Assembly: GCA_019693395.1 (NCBI GenBank)
Contig: JAAMXP010002110.1
Span: forward strand, 1-28,479
Length of the DNA stretch: 28,479 nt
Source of the DNA: Ettlia oleoabundans
Lineage: Eukaryota > Chlorophyta > Chlorophyceae > Chlamydomonadales
Reading direction: 5' to 3'
How positions within the stretch are numbered: position 1 is the stretch's first letter; every line of letters begins with the position of its first letter. The position numbers and the translations under genes were made by a program. A model generated the notes under the pieces. The model made no database searches, was not told the origin of the DNA, and saw only the letters and a program-made list of their open reading frames with translations. This document shows positions 12,501 to 28,479 of the stretch, piece by piece.

Positions 12501-12629
12501 CCGCACCTCTGGCCGCGCCAGGTGCTGTGGCAAGCTGCTGCCGGGCTGCTGCAGAGCACCAGGCGGCGGCACTTGGCCGCTGCCAGCATTCGTGCTCATC
12601 AGGGCACAGCCAGATCGCTTAGCAGCCAC
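6553..12629 (-). CDS. GCP2: Gamma-tubulin complex component 2 (Spc97 family)
   Basis: Pairs with GCP3 and gamma-tubulin to nucleate microtubules. Fourteen exons in reading order: 12629-12228, 12038-11696, 11418-11256, 11042-10940, 10700-10604, 10359-10121, 9874-9520, 9299-9157, 8969-8715, 8490-8395, 8126-7767, 7572-7380, 7085-6980, 6703-6553; all phases agree, giving 1001 aa. Family signatures in order: DWDYNRPFLTGRFLYDL, VVDDLL..GTYV (L at the join), AVIQRFVETR, PYFVMLERW, DDPYAEFMV, TGKYLNVMRECG, LKRYFLTAQGD..HFMDAAEPEL, VPWPLSI..YQMVFRHIF, FEVMEPLW and the terminal MSRLDFNG. The N-terminus is poly-Gln-rich, and a Pro/Ala/Gln insertion precedes GKYLNV. Met11 (12599) is an alternative start. 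The match is to GCP2 rather than GCP3-6, judged from the GKYLNV-RECG and SRLDFNG motifs. Confidence 0.93.
12354..12464 (-). repeat. Poly-glutamine codon tracts in GCP2 exon 1
   Basis: Two CAG/CAA runs are read on the minus strand: eight Gln codons at 12354-12377, and a stretch of nine Gln, one Lys and four Gln at 12423-12464. The second follows the Met of FAM. They lie in the non-conserved N-terminal tail, before the Spc97 core. Confidence 0.9.
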
Positions 12630-13220
12630 TCCCGGCCCAGGCTGTTTTCAAGTCCAGCTGACAAGTGATGCAGGGCGCACTGTTGCTGTCTTATACGTGA
12701 GTACTCTGCCCAAAGCTACCGTGCCCTACTCATTCTGCGCTAAGTTGAGCGTAAGAGTCGCAACGACTGCTGGAGGCTGTCTTCTGGAGCAAACGACACG
12801 CGCGCCGCACCGGTTCCAATTGGGACACCCCAGCTGTCCTGCAAGGCCCAGTGGGAAACACAGGGCGTCACGACATGCCTGCTGCGCAGCCGGCAGTCCC
12901 GTGGTTCTCTGCAGAGCTTTTGTTGTGATCAGAGCAGTTTGCAGTTGCAGTTGGCTTTGTAGCTAGAGCCAGTCTCGCCCACTCGGCCTGGCTGAGAACA
13001 AGTGGGGCGTGGTTGTGGTGACTCCTGGCGGCGAGCATTCTGCTGCTCCGCTTAGAGGATTCCTCTCGTCTATCATTGATCGCTTGTAAGACCTGCTGTC
13101 CGCTGGCCCTTCAGCTCGCGACGGCATCTCCGAGCCCCGTGCGCCCGCTGACCTTCGATCAGCCCTGCAGCCTACAATTCACCCGAAGTAGGACCTCAGA
13201 GTGCGCTCGAGTCTGCAGGG
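12630..13220. promoter_or_regulatory. Divergent promoter region between GCP2 and FTSH11
   Basis: The two start codons face away from each other across 591 bases, so this stretch must hold both promoters and both 5' leaders. I see no convincing TATA box on either strand. Open frames crossing it show no known motif. Confidence 0.6.
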
Positions 13221-19152
<5,932 letters not shown>

Positions 19153-19398
19153 TTGATGTGCCGCCTTGAGTGGAAGACTTTCATTAATTCATCTACCCTC
19201 TACGCTGCAGTTGATTGATGACGCTTTCCGAGGCCCCTTCTTGCCCCTCTTGCCTTTCCCCTGTATATGTGCTGTACCATTAGTGCACAAATAAGCCGTC
19301 GAGTGTCCCTTGTATCATCTCCCTTCGCCTGTATACCTTGCAAACTGAATTTGCTGGCTCTGCGCTGCGTGTTCCCCGCGCGTTTCCCTCAGCTAACG

Positions 19399-19403
19399 TG
19401 TAA
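19399..19403 (+). terminator. Probable FTSH11 polyadenylation signal (TGTAA)
   Basis: First TGTAA after the FTSH11 stop, about 250 bases downstream, matching the green-algal poly(A) element. Confidence 0.5.
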
Positions 19404-19835
19404 CTTATCAGGCCGCTAGGTCGGGGAGCTAGTTGGGTGCCAACCGCCGCCAACCGCCAAACGCAAACCTTTGGTCTTTGGTGCCTGCCTGCCTGTGCCG
19501 GACGGAACGAGGCTCACTGTACTCAGATGGAGTGGTATGACTGTTGGCGTGGCACATGATGGTAAGTTGCACGCTTTGGGCATGTACAAGGGGAAAACTA
19601 GCAGCTTTGCAGCGCATCCTTCGCCTTACCGGCTGCCGCCGTGACGGCGGCTGCCATCCACTGCGCTCCTTGTTGCTCCCTCATGCTCCCTCATGCCTAC
19701 CCGTTCCACTTTAGTATTTTCACTCAGCGCAGAGGGGATTCCCTGCGGAAAATCCGGATCACATCATCTGTGGCTTCTTGGCAGAGTCTGCCCTGCTGTT
19801 GCCAGCAGCTGCCACGAGCCGCGTGCTCCGGCGCC

Positions 19836-19842
19836 TATAAAA
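19836..19842 (+). promoter_or_regulatory. TATA box of the cysteine-rich secreted protein gene
   Basis: TATAAAA in a GC-rich setting, 106 bases before the start codon. Transcription about 30 bases downstream would give a leader of about 75-80 bases. It is the best-looking TATA box in the window. Confidence 0.6.
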
Positions 19843-19947
19843 GAAGCTCATTTACGCCGTTCCCTCAGTAACCTTCTACGATTTCTGCCAAAGGGTGCCC
19901 TCCGATACCCGCCAAGCGCGCTTTTGTGAGACTAGGGCTTGTGAACC

Positions 19948-20761
19948 ATGGCCCCACGCGGCGTTTTCGCTGCACTGCTCCTTGTGCTGGTGTGCGAAAT
20001 CTCCGTCGGCGCCACCAAGACCTGCCGCAAGCCCAATTGGTGGTGCAGTGGCAGGTGAGTTGGGGTGGGGGGATCAACATGACCAGGGGGAGCCCACCAC
20101 CTTTCTGTCCGTTCTCAGCCCACCTTGCCGCCTGCAACCCTGCGTGCGAATGAGAATGATCAGCGTTGGGCCTCGGGTTTCGAAAGGGTGTAGGAGGTTT
20201 GTTAAGGATGGTTCCGCCGCTCGTTATCCCCAACTTCCCGGCAGCCCTAACTACCTGGTAGTGCTGAACCTGGCCCCCCAAACATGCCTGCAGGGACGTG
20301 TGCATCAATGGACGCATGTTTCGTTGCCCTGATGACTGTTACTGTGGTGGTGGGCGCTGCAAACCCAGGGAGCCAAAGTGCAGGGGTAAGCAAGAGCCTG
20401 CCCGCCACCCTCCGCCGGCAGCACTTGAGCGCTGGTACAGTTGGTCTGCGCAACAAAACCAAATTTCCGCCCCAATCTATGGCAGACGCATGCTGCCTTG
20501 TAGTTTTTGTCACCAATTCATGCGGATGCAACACAATGACCTTAGAACCCACTTTCCTCAGTTGCACTAAGATGTCAGCGATAGAGGGAGAAATCCCCCA
20601 GCCAGAGTAGCTTCCTTCCCCTTGCTTGACCTGCACGCCCAATGCCGTCCCCATGCTGCAGGCGACCTCCGCAACTATGACTGCATCTCTTCTACCCGGT
20701 TCTGCCTGGGTGGGAAGTCCATGAGGTACCAGTCATTCTTGGGCATACCTAGAGTGCCGAT

Positions 20762-20807
<46 letters not shown>

Positions 20808-21320
20808 ACCCATATTCAACGTAACTTCACAACAAGGCCTGGGTTCCTCCGCACTGGTGGCACATCTGTTGTCCGATCTGCCACCGTTAAATGTGCAGGT
20901 GCGCTCCCGGCACCTGGTGCGGTGCGAACCGCGGCTCCGGGAGCCCCTGCTACATCACCCGCCGCCCCAAGAAGTGCTCCCACCCCGACTTGGAATGTGT
21001 GGACAGTCGGTGAGTGTATCCCTCTGCTTTGACCCACACGCACTTTGAGTGCATGGCCCTGTAAGGATTCAACCTGCCAACATCCGCAGATACATTAGTG
21101 TGCACTGCATCTCGGCCCTGGCAACAGGCCTACCTTTGGATTTGTCCTTGCATGTCCGGCATCCCTCAAGGTGGCAACGCTGCATGGCGACATTGCTCAT
21201 AACATAGTACGACATGACTTCCTCCCTGTGTGCAGCCACTACTGCATGAACGGCTGGAAGATCAAGTGCCTGCACGGCGAGCGCTGCCACGGATGGGGCC
21301 CCTGCGTCAAGCCCATGTGA
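19948..21320 (+). CDS. Small secreted cysteine-rich protein, family not recognised
   Basis: Five exons (19948-20054, 20294-20385, 20662-20725, 20899-21009, 21236-21320) join in consistent phase to 152 aa. The start codon lies in a good context (gaaccATGG). Residues 1-22 form a signal peptide (MAPRGVFAALLLVLVCEISVGA). The remaining 130 residues carry 19 cysteines and are rich in Lys/Arg, Gly and Trp. There is no membrane helix, GPI-type tail or catalytic motif that I can see. A CxNG module occurs twice: C39-I-N-G...C47..C51-Y-C53....C58-K and C128-M-N-G...C136.....C142.....C148-V-K. The ending is VKPM. It is probably disulfide-bonded and exported to the cell wall or medium. I assign no function; wall binding, defence or metal binding are only guesses. 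The gene model rests on splice consensus, phase and cysteine regularity. Confidence 0.75.
20765..20804 (+). repeat. (CCTG)10 microsatellite in intron 3 of the cysteine-rich gene
   Basis: Ten perfect tandem copies of CCTG inside the intron 20726-20898, 40 bases after its donor. Confidence 0.97.
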
Positions 21321-22521
21321 AGGGCCTTTCAACCGATGTGCAGACAGTAAGCTAGGCACCCCCGGCCAGCAGCACAGAGTAGCTGCTTTCCGGCAGTCCA
21401 TGAGACAGTTTCTTAACTACAAGGCTCTGACATTGTGATCCGCTGCACATACCGGCAGCGATTATCGGAAATGAGGTCAGGCAGAGTTAAGTCAAGTGAA
21501 GACCTCACTCACCATTGTAGCCCCCAAGGCTGCTTTGAAGCCTTCCAGTTGTCCTGCACGCCGGCAGCAGTCCGGTAAGCCGCCTTACCCACCCAACCCC
21601 TCCCGATATTTTCCTCCTTCAGACTTCATCCCCCATGAGGAGCCCTTGCACGACTTACCCCACTGCCCCTCGCTCAGTGGCGCTGCTGCACCGTGCCAGT
21701 TCGTGGACAGTCATTCCCCTGAATCTCACAATGCAAGGCATTGATGTCATGCTTTGGGTTAGTAAGAACTTCCCGACGTCACGAGATTGGGACCCCGCTT
21801 TTTCACACACTAGCTTGCCCCCTGCATCCTTTCCTGCCGGCAAGGCTCGACCTCAACGTTAAATTAAGCAATGTCAAGTGTTGCCTCCTCTTGAATTTAG
21901 CACTTATCAGAATCAACAGGGCCATCGCTCTCGTCATACATGCCAACTGCCGAACGCTGATGCAGCTCTGGCCTTGACGATTATTGCTGGTGTGCAGACC
22001 ACTGCGCTGATTTTGCAGGTCTGCTTCATCTATGCCTTGATCCTGGACGCCATACGGTGGCTTTCGAATGTAATGGGTTTCTGGGTTAATCACCAGATAG
22101 CAGTCTGCTTGTGCATGGGGTCCAATGGCAGGATGCCTTGCAAGTACAGCGCTGCAGGCACTCTATAGTACAGCCACGGGCAAGTGCTCACTCAGGGCAG
22201 AGTGGCTGTGCCTGAAGCAACTCAAGCTCTTGAGCGGTAGCACAACTACAGTATACCTAGTAGGGCGCTGCGCTGGGCAGCAGCACGGAGCTGCCAGGGC
22301 GGCTACGCTGTTCGTGAGGCGCACCCTGCTCCCTGTCCCCATTTCCAACCTAGTATCAGGCAAACGAGCAGGTGTGGATGCTACCTGAGCAGCGTAGGCC
22401 CGCATAGGCACCCAACAGGGCCCAGCAATCTGCCCACCTGCTCGCCCTGCTTCTCATGACCTCCTAGTTCCTCACCGACCCGTGTGAAAGAGCACTCCAG
22501 CCGGGGCACCCAGGGGCCGTC
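21321..22521. other. Spacer between the cysteine-rich gene and the Dicer-like gene
   Basis: Holds the 3' end of the upstream gene and the promoter of the Dicer-like gene. The first TGTAA is far downstream at 22069-22073. I find no convincing TATA box, RNA gene or protein motif. Confidence 0.55.
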
Positions 22522-25500
22522 ATGGGCGGCGACTATGCCATCGACCTGGCGCTGCAATCCCCGCCGCTCCATGCCGCCGCCGCTGCTCTTGCTGCCACGC
22601 CGGCACCACAGCAAGCAGCAGAACAGCCGCGTGTGTACCAGTTAGAGCTTCTGGAGCTTGCCAAGAAGCGAAATGTAAGGGGCCTGCGCCTGAAATGCTT
22701 GCAGTAACGCCTGAATTAGATACACATGCCTAGGCGGCATCGCAAGCCTTGGACCAGCGATTTGGTTGCATGGGCACGCAAAAGACGCAGGCCATCCACC
22801 ATTAACCTGTTTTCCATCAAGTTGCATGCAGGTCATAGCCTTTCTGGACACAGGGGCCGGCAAAACATTTGTGGCAGTGCTCCTCATCCGGCATCGGCTG
22901 GCCCAGCAGCGGCGCTTGGCAGCTGAAGGTGCCTCAAGCAGCAGAACATCAGACACCACTGCCAGTCAGCCTGCCATCAACAATCCTAGCAACCAAGCAA
23001 GCAAACTAACACCAGGAAGTGGCACAGACCATCGCAGTGGTGCCAGTGATCTTGGTGAAGGCGAGGCGCAGCACAGGGTGGCAGTTTTCCTTGCCCCCAA
23101 GGTTGCTTTGGTTCTGCAGCAGGCGGAAGTGCTGAGGGTGCACCTGGGGGCAGACCGTGTCGCGCATTTTGTAGGAGAGATGGGCGTCGACCTATACGAG
23201 AACGAGAGGTATGCTGAAGCTAAACAGCACTTCTGGAAGAATCCTTTGGAAGGCTGGTGTGTGTTAGGCTGCCCGGAAAGCTTGCAGTGGAGCTACGGCT
23301 TTCAAGGCATGCTGTGTTGATTACCTTCTGGCCCAGCCTTAGCCTGCAAGAAGTTTTGCTGCCCCGTTCTGCTTCTCCGGCCTTGGTGCCGCGATTGGTA
23401 GCCATCAAGAAGCAGTTGGCCCAGCGCAGTCTCCCAGTTCCATTTCCCAATCAATGCTCCAGGTTGCAGTGTGCGCCCTCCTTTTCGCCTGTAGGTGGCA
23501 CGCTGCATTTCGCGATCACGACGTGGTGGCCATGACTCCCCAGATCCTGCTCAATCTGCTGAGCCACGGCATCATCAAGGCAAGCGTCTATATCCACCCT
23601 CATGACCTCCTGTTTCATGCAGCTATGATCATGCAGTCCTTGATGGGCGCTTGCCCAGTGCCCATTTTGCAGCGGTGTTATCATGTTGATGTCACGTTGC
23701 AAATTGCATACTCCTTGCCATGCCCTGACATGCATAGCAAACATGTGTTGGGTTCTTGTCCTAGCACGACTTGAGTCTGCCCTGCCCTCCTGTGGCAACT
23801 GGACAACTGGGCAGCTCCCTTCCTGAAATGCGTTGCCTGCAGATTAGCCAGCTGCACCTGCTCTGCTTTGATGAGTGCCACCATTGCACGGCCAAGCACC
23901 CCTATAACAGGATCATGCTATTTTACCACTCACACGTGAGCTGACCCTGAGTCAGGCCGCCCAGCCATGCTGTTGAAGCAGGAATCATACACCTGCTACT
24001 TGATTGCGGTGTTGAGCAGCAGGTTGGCCAGCAGGATGGCTGACAACTTTGTTGCCGATCGGTCAACATCTCGACAGCAGGAGCCGTGCCTCCTGGCTGT
24101 GCCTGTGCTCAATTCAGCTCATCTGGCAGCTTTTGCTGCTTAGGCCGCACAGCCATCGGCGCATGTCAGGGTCACTTGCAAGTCCATTCATTCCAGGGCA
24201 AGTCCTGTGTGCGGGTGCAGGAAGCACTGCTGGCGCCGCGGCCCCACATCTTTGGCATGACTGCGGCTCCTGCCAATGTGAAACGCAAGGAGACACAGGT
24301 GGCTACCTGGGGCAACTCATTCGCGGCTACTGGCTGTGTTATCATGCAGGGGGGCATCTTTTGCTGTCATGTTCTTCTTTTGCATAAAGTCATCAGCAGT
24401 CTGCAATGCGTGGCATGTTGGGTGAATGTTGATTTCACAGGAGCACATGGAGGCCAAGATTCGTGTGCTTGAGGCCAACCTGGATGCACGTGTGGTCACA
24501 GTGGTCAACAGAGTGTCAGTGGAGGAGGTGAGGGAGCTGTAAGGGTCAGACGCGGGGCGGGATGGGTTGGTTACAGGAGCTTTAATGCATGCAGGGCAGG
24601 CTGCTAGTGCAGGAAGGGCTGGATCAAGGGTGACAGGGACAACAGAGCGATATGGGGATTGGAGGTGTTGGGACAACTTGTCAGCCATTGAGAATCCCTA
24701 CAGCCCACGACCGGGTGCCATGCTTATCTGCCAATTCCTTTCCCCATGCCTGCCACCACTTTGCAGGTCGCGCGCCCACCGCGCCTGCGTGTGGCATCCT
24801 ACCCGCCCACCTGCTGGCAGGGCACCCCGGTGGAGGTGGTTGAGCGCTTGCTGGCTCGTGCACGGAGCCGCCTGCAGTGCGCTGGTGAAAACTTTAAGTG
24901 AGTTACAACTAGATGCATGGAGCAGCAGAGGAACTCAGTCCCCTGCTTGGCACGCTTGCCTCTGTACTACATTAATATTCACCCGTGGCTGAGCTGGTTG
25001 CTGGTTGGTACTTGATGAACGACAGGGCAGGACAGGCTGCATCTGCAGCTTCAGCTGCTACATTGCCTCCAGTGCGGCTACAGTAACTGTGCCGCTTTGA
25101 ACCCGCTCCCTCTCTTTTTGATTGCAGGCTGGAGTGGCTGCGCTCGCTGCAGCGGCAGTTAGGCTGCGAGGGTGTAGCTCCCTCCGCGCATCGCATCTTC
25201 TTCGACCCACTGGTGCCTGGGTTCACAGGTGGGGAAGGGCTGGTATCGGTGCTTGCCGGCCGGGTGTATCGATGGATTGGTGTTCACATGCCAGCGAGAT
25301 CGGGAAACGAAGTAACTCTGGTTAGTGTGGGAGGAGGCGACTCCTTGAAACAAGACAAGGGCCCGGGGGCCCGGGGACCCCCCCTTCCCACCTTTTCAAA
25401 ACCAAGTTATATCAATACATGCCACCCGAACCGGTCCTGACATCCCGCAGCTGCCAGGCTGGATCAGCTTTTGAGCAGCGTGGAACACGTTCTACAGGTG

Positions 25501-28407
25501 GGCCTTGTGCTGCCCTCCACTGTGGCGGAGCCACAGTAAGTGCACGTTGGATTAAGGTGAAACTTGTCTGCTATGGTATACCTGCGTAGGTTAGTGTGCA
25601 GCCATGCTCACAGTTGCTGTTGTCAACAAATGCAGTCAATTGCCATGTCAAACAAGGGAGAAAACCGATTCACTGACTGCTGCCCGCACTTTCCCGCAGA
25701 CTCTGGGGCCCTACTGCGCCGGGCTGTGCGCGGCGGAGGTGTTTGCCTCCCTGATCCAGCCCCCAAGCAGCTCCGCCTACTGCTACGTACAGCTGGGAAA
25801 GGAGGGGGCCGAAAAGCAGCCTGCGGAAGGGGCTGAGGGGCCAGCTGAAGGGGAGGCGGAAGATGAGCGGCCAAAGAAGAGCAAGCCTCGCAACCCCGCC
25901 ATCAGGCTGTCTGGTGAGGTGGCAGACAGCTTGCGGTGTTGATCCAGACCCACTGCAAATGCATGCCTGTTCATGGACTGGCTGTACGGTTGCTGCACAC
26001 TGCCGGTTCCTACATTCACCGGGCTGTGTGTTCGTTGCTGCACACCAGCTTGGGACTGCTGCTTTACATTGTATGCCTCCTCCTGCCTGCTGCTATATGC
26101 TGCCTGCATATGGTGATATATATATATATATATCATCCTGCAGAGGAGGATGCAGCCGAGCGTGAGGCGGCACTGGTGGAGAGGCTGCTCGCCCACGGCT
26201 TTGAAGTGGCGGGCAAGTTTGTGAAGCCAAGCTATCAACAAGGCAGTTTGTGTGCTATGTTGTACCGTTGGACTGCTCCATCCTTCTGTTGCAGCTAATT
26301 TTGCCCGGCAGGAATGGTGTTTAGGGCGAGAAGTGAGCAGAGTGCCAAGATCAGATAAAACATGGGGCACCTAGGTTGAGCCTTATATGCTGACACGCCT
26401 TGGTTGCAGAGATAGAAAGCGAGCAAGCTGCGGCACACCATTCAGTGCTGGATGTGTTGGATGGGTTTGCAGCCTTGTTTGGGCGGCAACCCTTCCTCTT
26501 ATCTCCACCAGCTGGTACAACTGCAGTTGAGCATGCAGCTGACTGCAAAGCAGCGGCACCAGCCGGCGAGCAGGGACAGCAGGCTGGCAAGAAACCTGCA
26601 GATGTTCCTCTGCAGCGACAACAGCAGGAGCCGGCCGAGAAGCAGCAGGGGGAGAAGAAGGAGCGGCAGGTCCAGCAGTTGCTCGCTCTTCCAGAGCTGC
26701 TGGCTGACGTGCGGCGCAGGGTGGCTTCAGGCCAGCTGTTGGGGGCGGTACCGCTGCTAGCCATGCGGCAGATGCTGGAGAGCGTCAGCACCTTGCACCT
26801 TCAACGAGATGTGGAGCGGCAGCTGCCAGCTCAACAGGCCGTGGCTGCTGCCACCGCTGCTGCTGCTGCACAGGCAGCAGCCACTGCCCGTGCTGCCGCT
26901 GCAGCTGCAGCTGCGCGTGAGGATCCCATTGGCAAGGCTGCCGACAACGACCAGGGAGCGGAAGAGTCACCCCTGGAGCAGCAGCTGCAGGAGATGACTG
27001 CCCTGGCAGACAGCAGCATGCCGCACTTTCACCTGGTTTCTCCCAAGCTGGCGGTACTGACGGGAGAGCTGATGCAGTACCGCACGGCAGCTGCCGCCAC
27101 TTTGGGCTCATCAGGCGCAGCTGTGTCAGCGGGCAGCAACCCAAGCTGGTGCGGCATTGTGTTTGTGATCCAGCGCATGGCTGCATGGGCCCTTCACAAG
27201 CTGCTGAGGTGGGTCACAGTCGCCAGGGCTTTTCCCTGCCTGTTGCGCCAATTCAATTCAAGGCCCTGTTTTGCCTTGTTGTGTGTGTCGCAGATGTGGC
27301 TCGGACTTCTGGTAGTTGTCGGTGTTCCATCACCCATCATCACATGCTGCTTGCTGCCCACCCTGCTGCATGCGGCCGTCATTTGTGCGCTCCTTTGCAG
27401 CATGCTGCCCGCCACACAGGGAGTGTTTAGGACCTCAGCAATCATGGGGCTGGGGCCGCGAGTGGGAGACGCCGTCTTCGGCTTCCAGGCAGGTCACATT
27501 GGCGGGTCAATCCTTTATTTGTCTGTCATTTATGTGTTTGCATTGCTTGGTAGGGTAGGCACGCACAGCATGGCTTTGAGCCACTCACAGACAGTGCATC
27601 CCTGGTGCCATACAGCTGGACCACTACAAAATGCAGCAAAAAGTACTCTCCTGGGCTGAAAGTATTGTTCCTCCTGATATACCTTGCCTGCAGGAGCAGT
27701 CGCGCATTTTACGTCGCTTCAGGGCGGGGGAGCTCAACCTGCTGGTCAGCACCTCAGGTGGGCGCCCCATTGGATTATCAATGCAGCTCCAGATGCTGGA
27801 GCGTGGCAGTGTCCGTCTGCTAGACCGCTGCCGGCGTTTTATGCTGTCCCAACTGCACACTTGCTACCTTTCTGTGAGCTCATGTGGGTGCAGTAGCGGA
27901 GGAGGGCATTGACGTCAAGTCCTGCCAGCTGGTGGTGCGGTACGATCTTCCAAACAGCGCTCAGGTGGGCGCCACATCTTCCGGGTGGCCATTCTGCGCA
28001 TCAGGCACGCCGATCGAGAGAATGCTGATTCACGAGTTTGAGTATGTATGAAGCAATTACCCTGCCCAGAGCAGCTTACTAATAAACCTTGCTGCCCTGC
28101 ACCGCCTTGTCATCCTGAAATGCTCTGCCTGATTTGCAGAGCTACATCCAGTCCCGGGGTCGTGCCCGCATGCACAACAGCGAGCTTCTGATGATGGTGC
28201 AGGAGGGGGCGGAGGAGGAGCGGCAGGTGCGGCACAACCCTCTTTGGCTGCTTGTCCTGCAGCTGGATAGTGCCCTAGAGTGCGTTATCTGCACCGCTCA
28301 GCTCCGCCCCCTGGACTGGGGACTTCAGTCACAATATGCATTGGAGTTTCCTATCGGTATCGCAGATGGTGAGCCACATGGTGGAATATGAGCACCAGCT
28401 GCGCCAG
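22522..28407 (+). CDS. DCL: Dicer-like protein, N-terminal helicase part (continues beyond window)
   Basis: Dicers cut double-stranded RNA into small RNAs. Exons: 22522-22674, 22832-23208, 23495-23579, 23843-23935, 24221-24298, 24441-24527, 24767-24897, 25128-25228, 25451-25497, 25700-25913, 26144-~26242, 26410-27208, 27401-~27488, 27694-27757, 27894-27964, 28140-28226, 28366-28407; about 872 aa visible. Motifs in order: YQLELLELAKKRN; Walker A LDTGAGKT (57-63); DECHHC (from 215); GMTAAP (III); a helical Hel2i-like region; FRAGELNLLVSTS; VAEEGIDVKSCQLVVRYDLP; and motif VI QSRGRAR (833-839). This order and DECH, rather than DEAD, point to Dicer/RIG-I-type helicases, and the text is closest to plant DCLs. 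The DUF283, PAZ and RNase III domains should lie to the right; none is seen. The ends of exons 11 and 13 are uncertain. Confidence 0.88.
26116..26133 (+). repeat. (AT)9 run next to a Dicer-like intron acceptor
   Basis: Nine AT units lie ten bases before the acceptor CAG that ends at 26143, taking the place of much of the usual pyrimidine tract. Confidence 0.9.
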
Positions 28408-28479
28408 GTGGGTGGGAGAAAGGCAGTTCCTCCTGCCTTTGTCGGTTAGGGGTTGGGTGGGGGTTTGGATGCGCAGGGT

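Larger units (their letters stand above)
19153..19947. other. FTSH11 3' untranslated region and promoter of the cysteine-rich gene
   Basis: This stretch has a TGTAA signal near 19400 and a TATA box near 19836. I see no gene in it. Confidence 0.6.

Noticed and set aside
11322..12629. A single 435-residue minus-strand open frame
   Set aside because: It contains the first two GCP2 exons but reads through introns with good GT and AG borders; the spliced model matches GCP2 continuously.
12286..12966. A plus-strand frame with runs of Leu and Cys resembling a membrane protein
   Set aside because: The runs are the antisense of the poly-Gln codons of GCP2 exon 1.
19429..19617. Short minus-strand frame in the spacer before the cysteine-rich gene
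   Set aside because: It has no motif, no signal peptide and no splice partner.
26400..27659. A 419-residue plus-strand open frame as a separate gene
   Set aside because: It is Dicer-like exon 12 plus an open intron and part of exon 13; conserved helicase motifs continue on both sides through splicing.

Overview
This window looks like nuclear DNA of a green alga. The genes are dense, each split into many short exons. Most introns start with GTG, and the likely 3'-end signals are TGTAA. The best-matching relatives are Viridiplantae proteins: a chloroplast/mitochondrial FtsH11-type protease and a plant-type Dicer. A trebouxiophyte (Chlorella-like) source is my best guess; that is inference, not something the sequence proves. 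I recognised no tRNA, rRNA, transposon or CRISPR array.

Layout. (1) 1-5588, minus strand: the 5' part of a receptor-like protein kinase. It has a signal peptide, a cysteine-rich ectodomain with PAN/Apple-like segments, one membrane helix and a TKL/Tyr-type kinase domain, and its 3' end runs off the left edge. (2) 5589-6552: a compact spacer with the probable GCP2 3' end and the kinase promoter. (3) 6553-12629, minus strand: a complete 14-exon gamma-tubulin complex component 2 (GCP2/Spc97) gene; all splice phases agree and give 1001 aa. (4) 12630-13220: a divergent promoter region. (5) 13221-19152, plus strand: a complete 14-exon FtsH11-like AAA zinc metalloprotease of 911 aa. The 45-N assembly gap lies inside intron 12 and costs no coding sequence. 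(6) 19948-21320, plus strand: a five-exon gene for a small secreted protein of 152 aa with 19 cysteines after the signal peptide and an internal repeat. I recognise no family for it, and it is the most novel item here. (7) 21321-22521: spacer. (8) 22522 to beyond the right edge, plus strand: the N-terminal helicase part of a Dicer-like protein (about 17 exons seen), using at least one GC-AG intron.

The genes do not form one pathway: cell-surface signalling, microtubule nucleation, organelle protein quality control, a secreted cysteine-rich protein and RNA silencing lie side by side. The exon models were built by hand from homology, splice consensus and phase agreement. GCP2, FTSH11 and the cysteine-rich gene close perfectly. 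The kinase ectodomain and two Dicer junctions (the ends of exons 11 and 13) remain uncertain.
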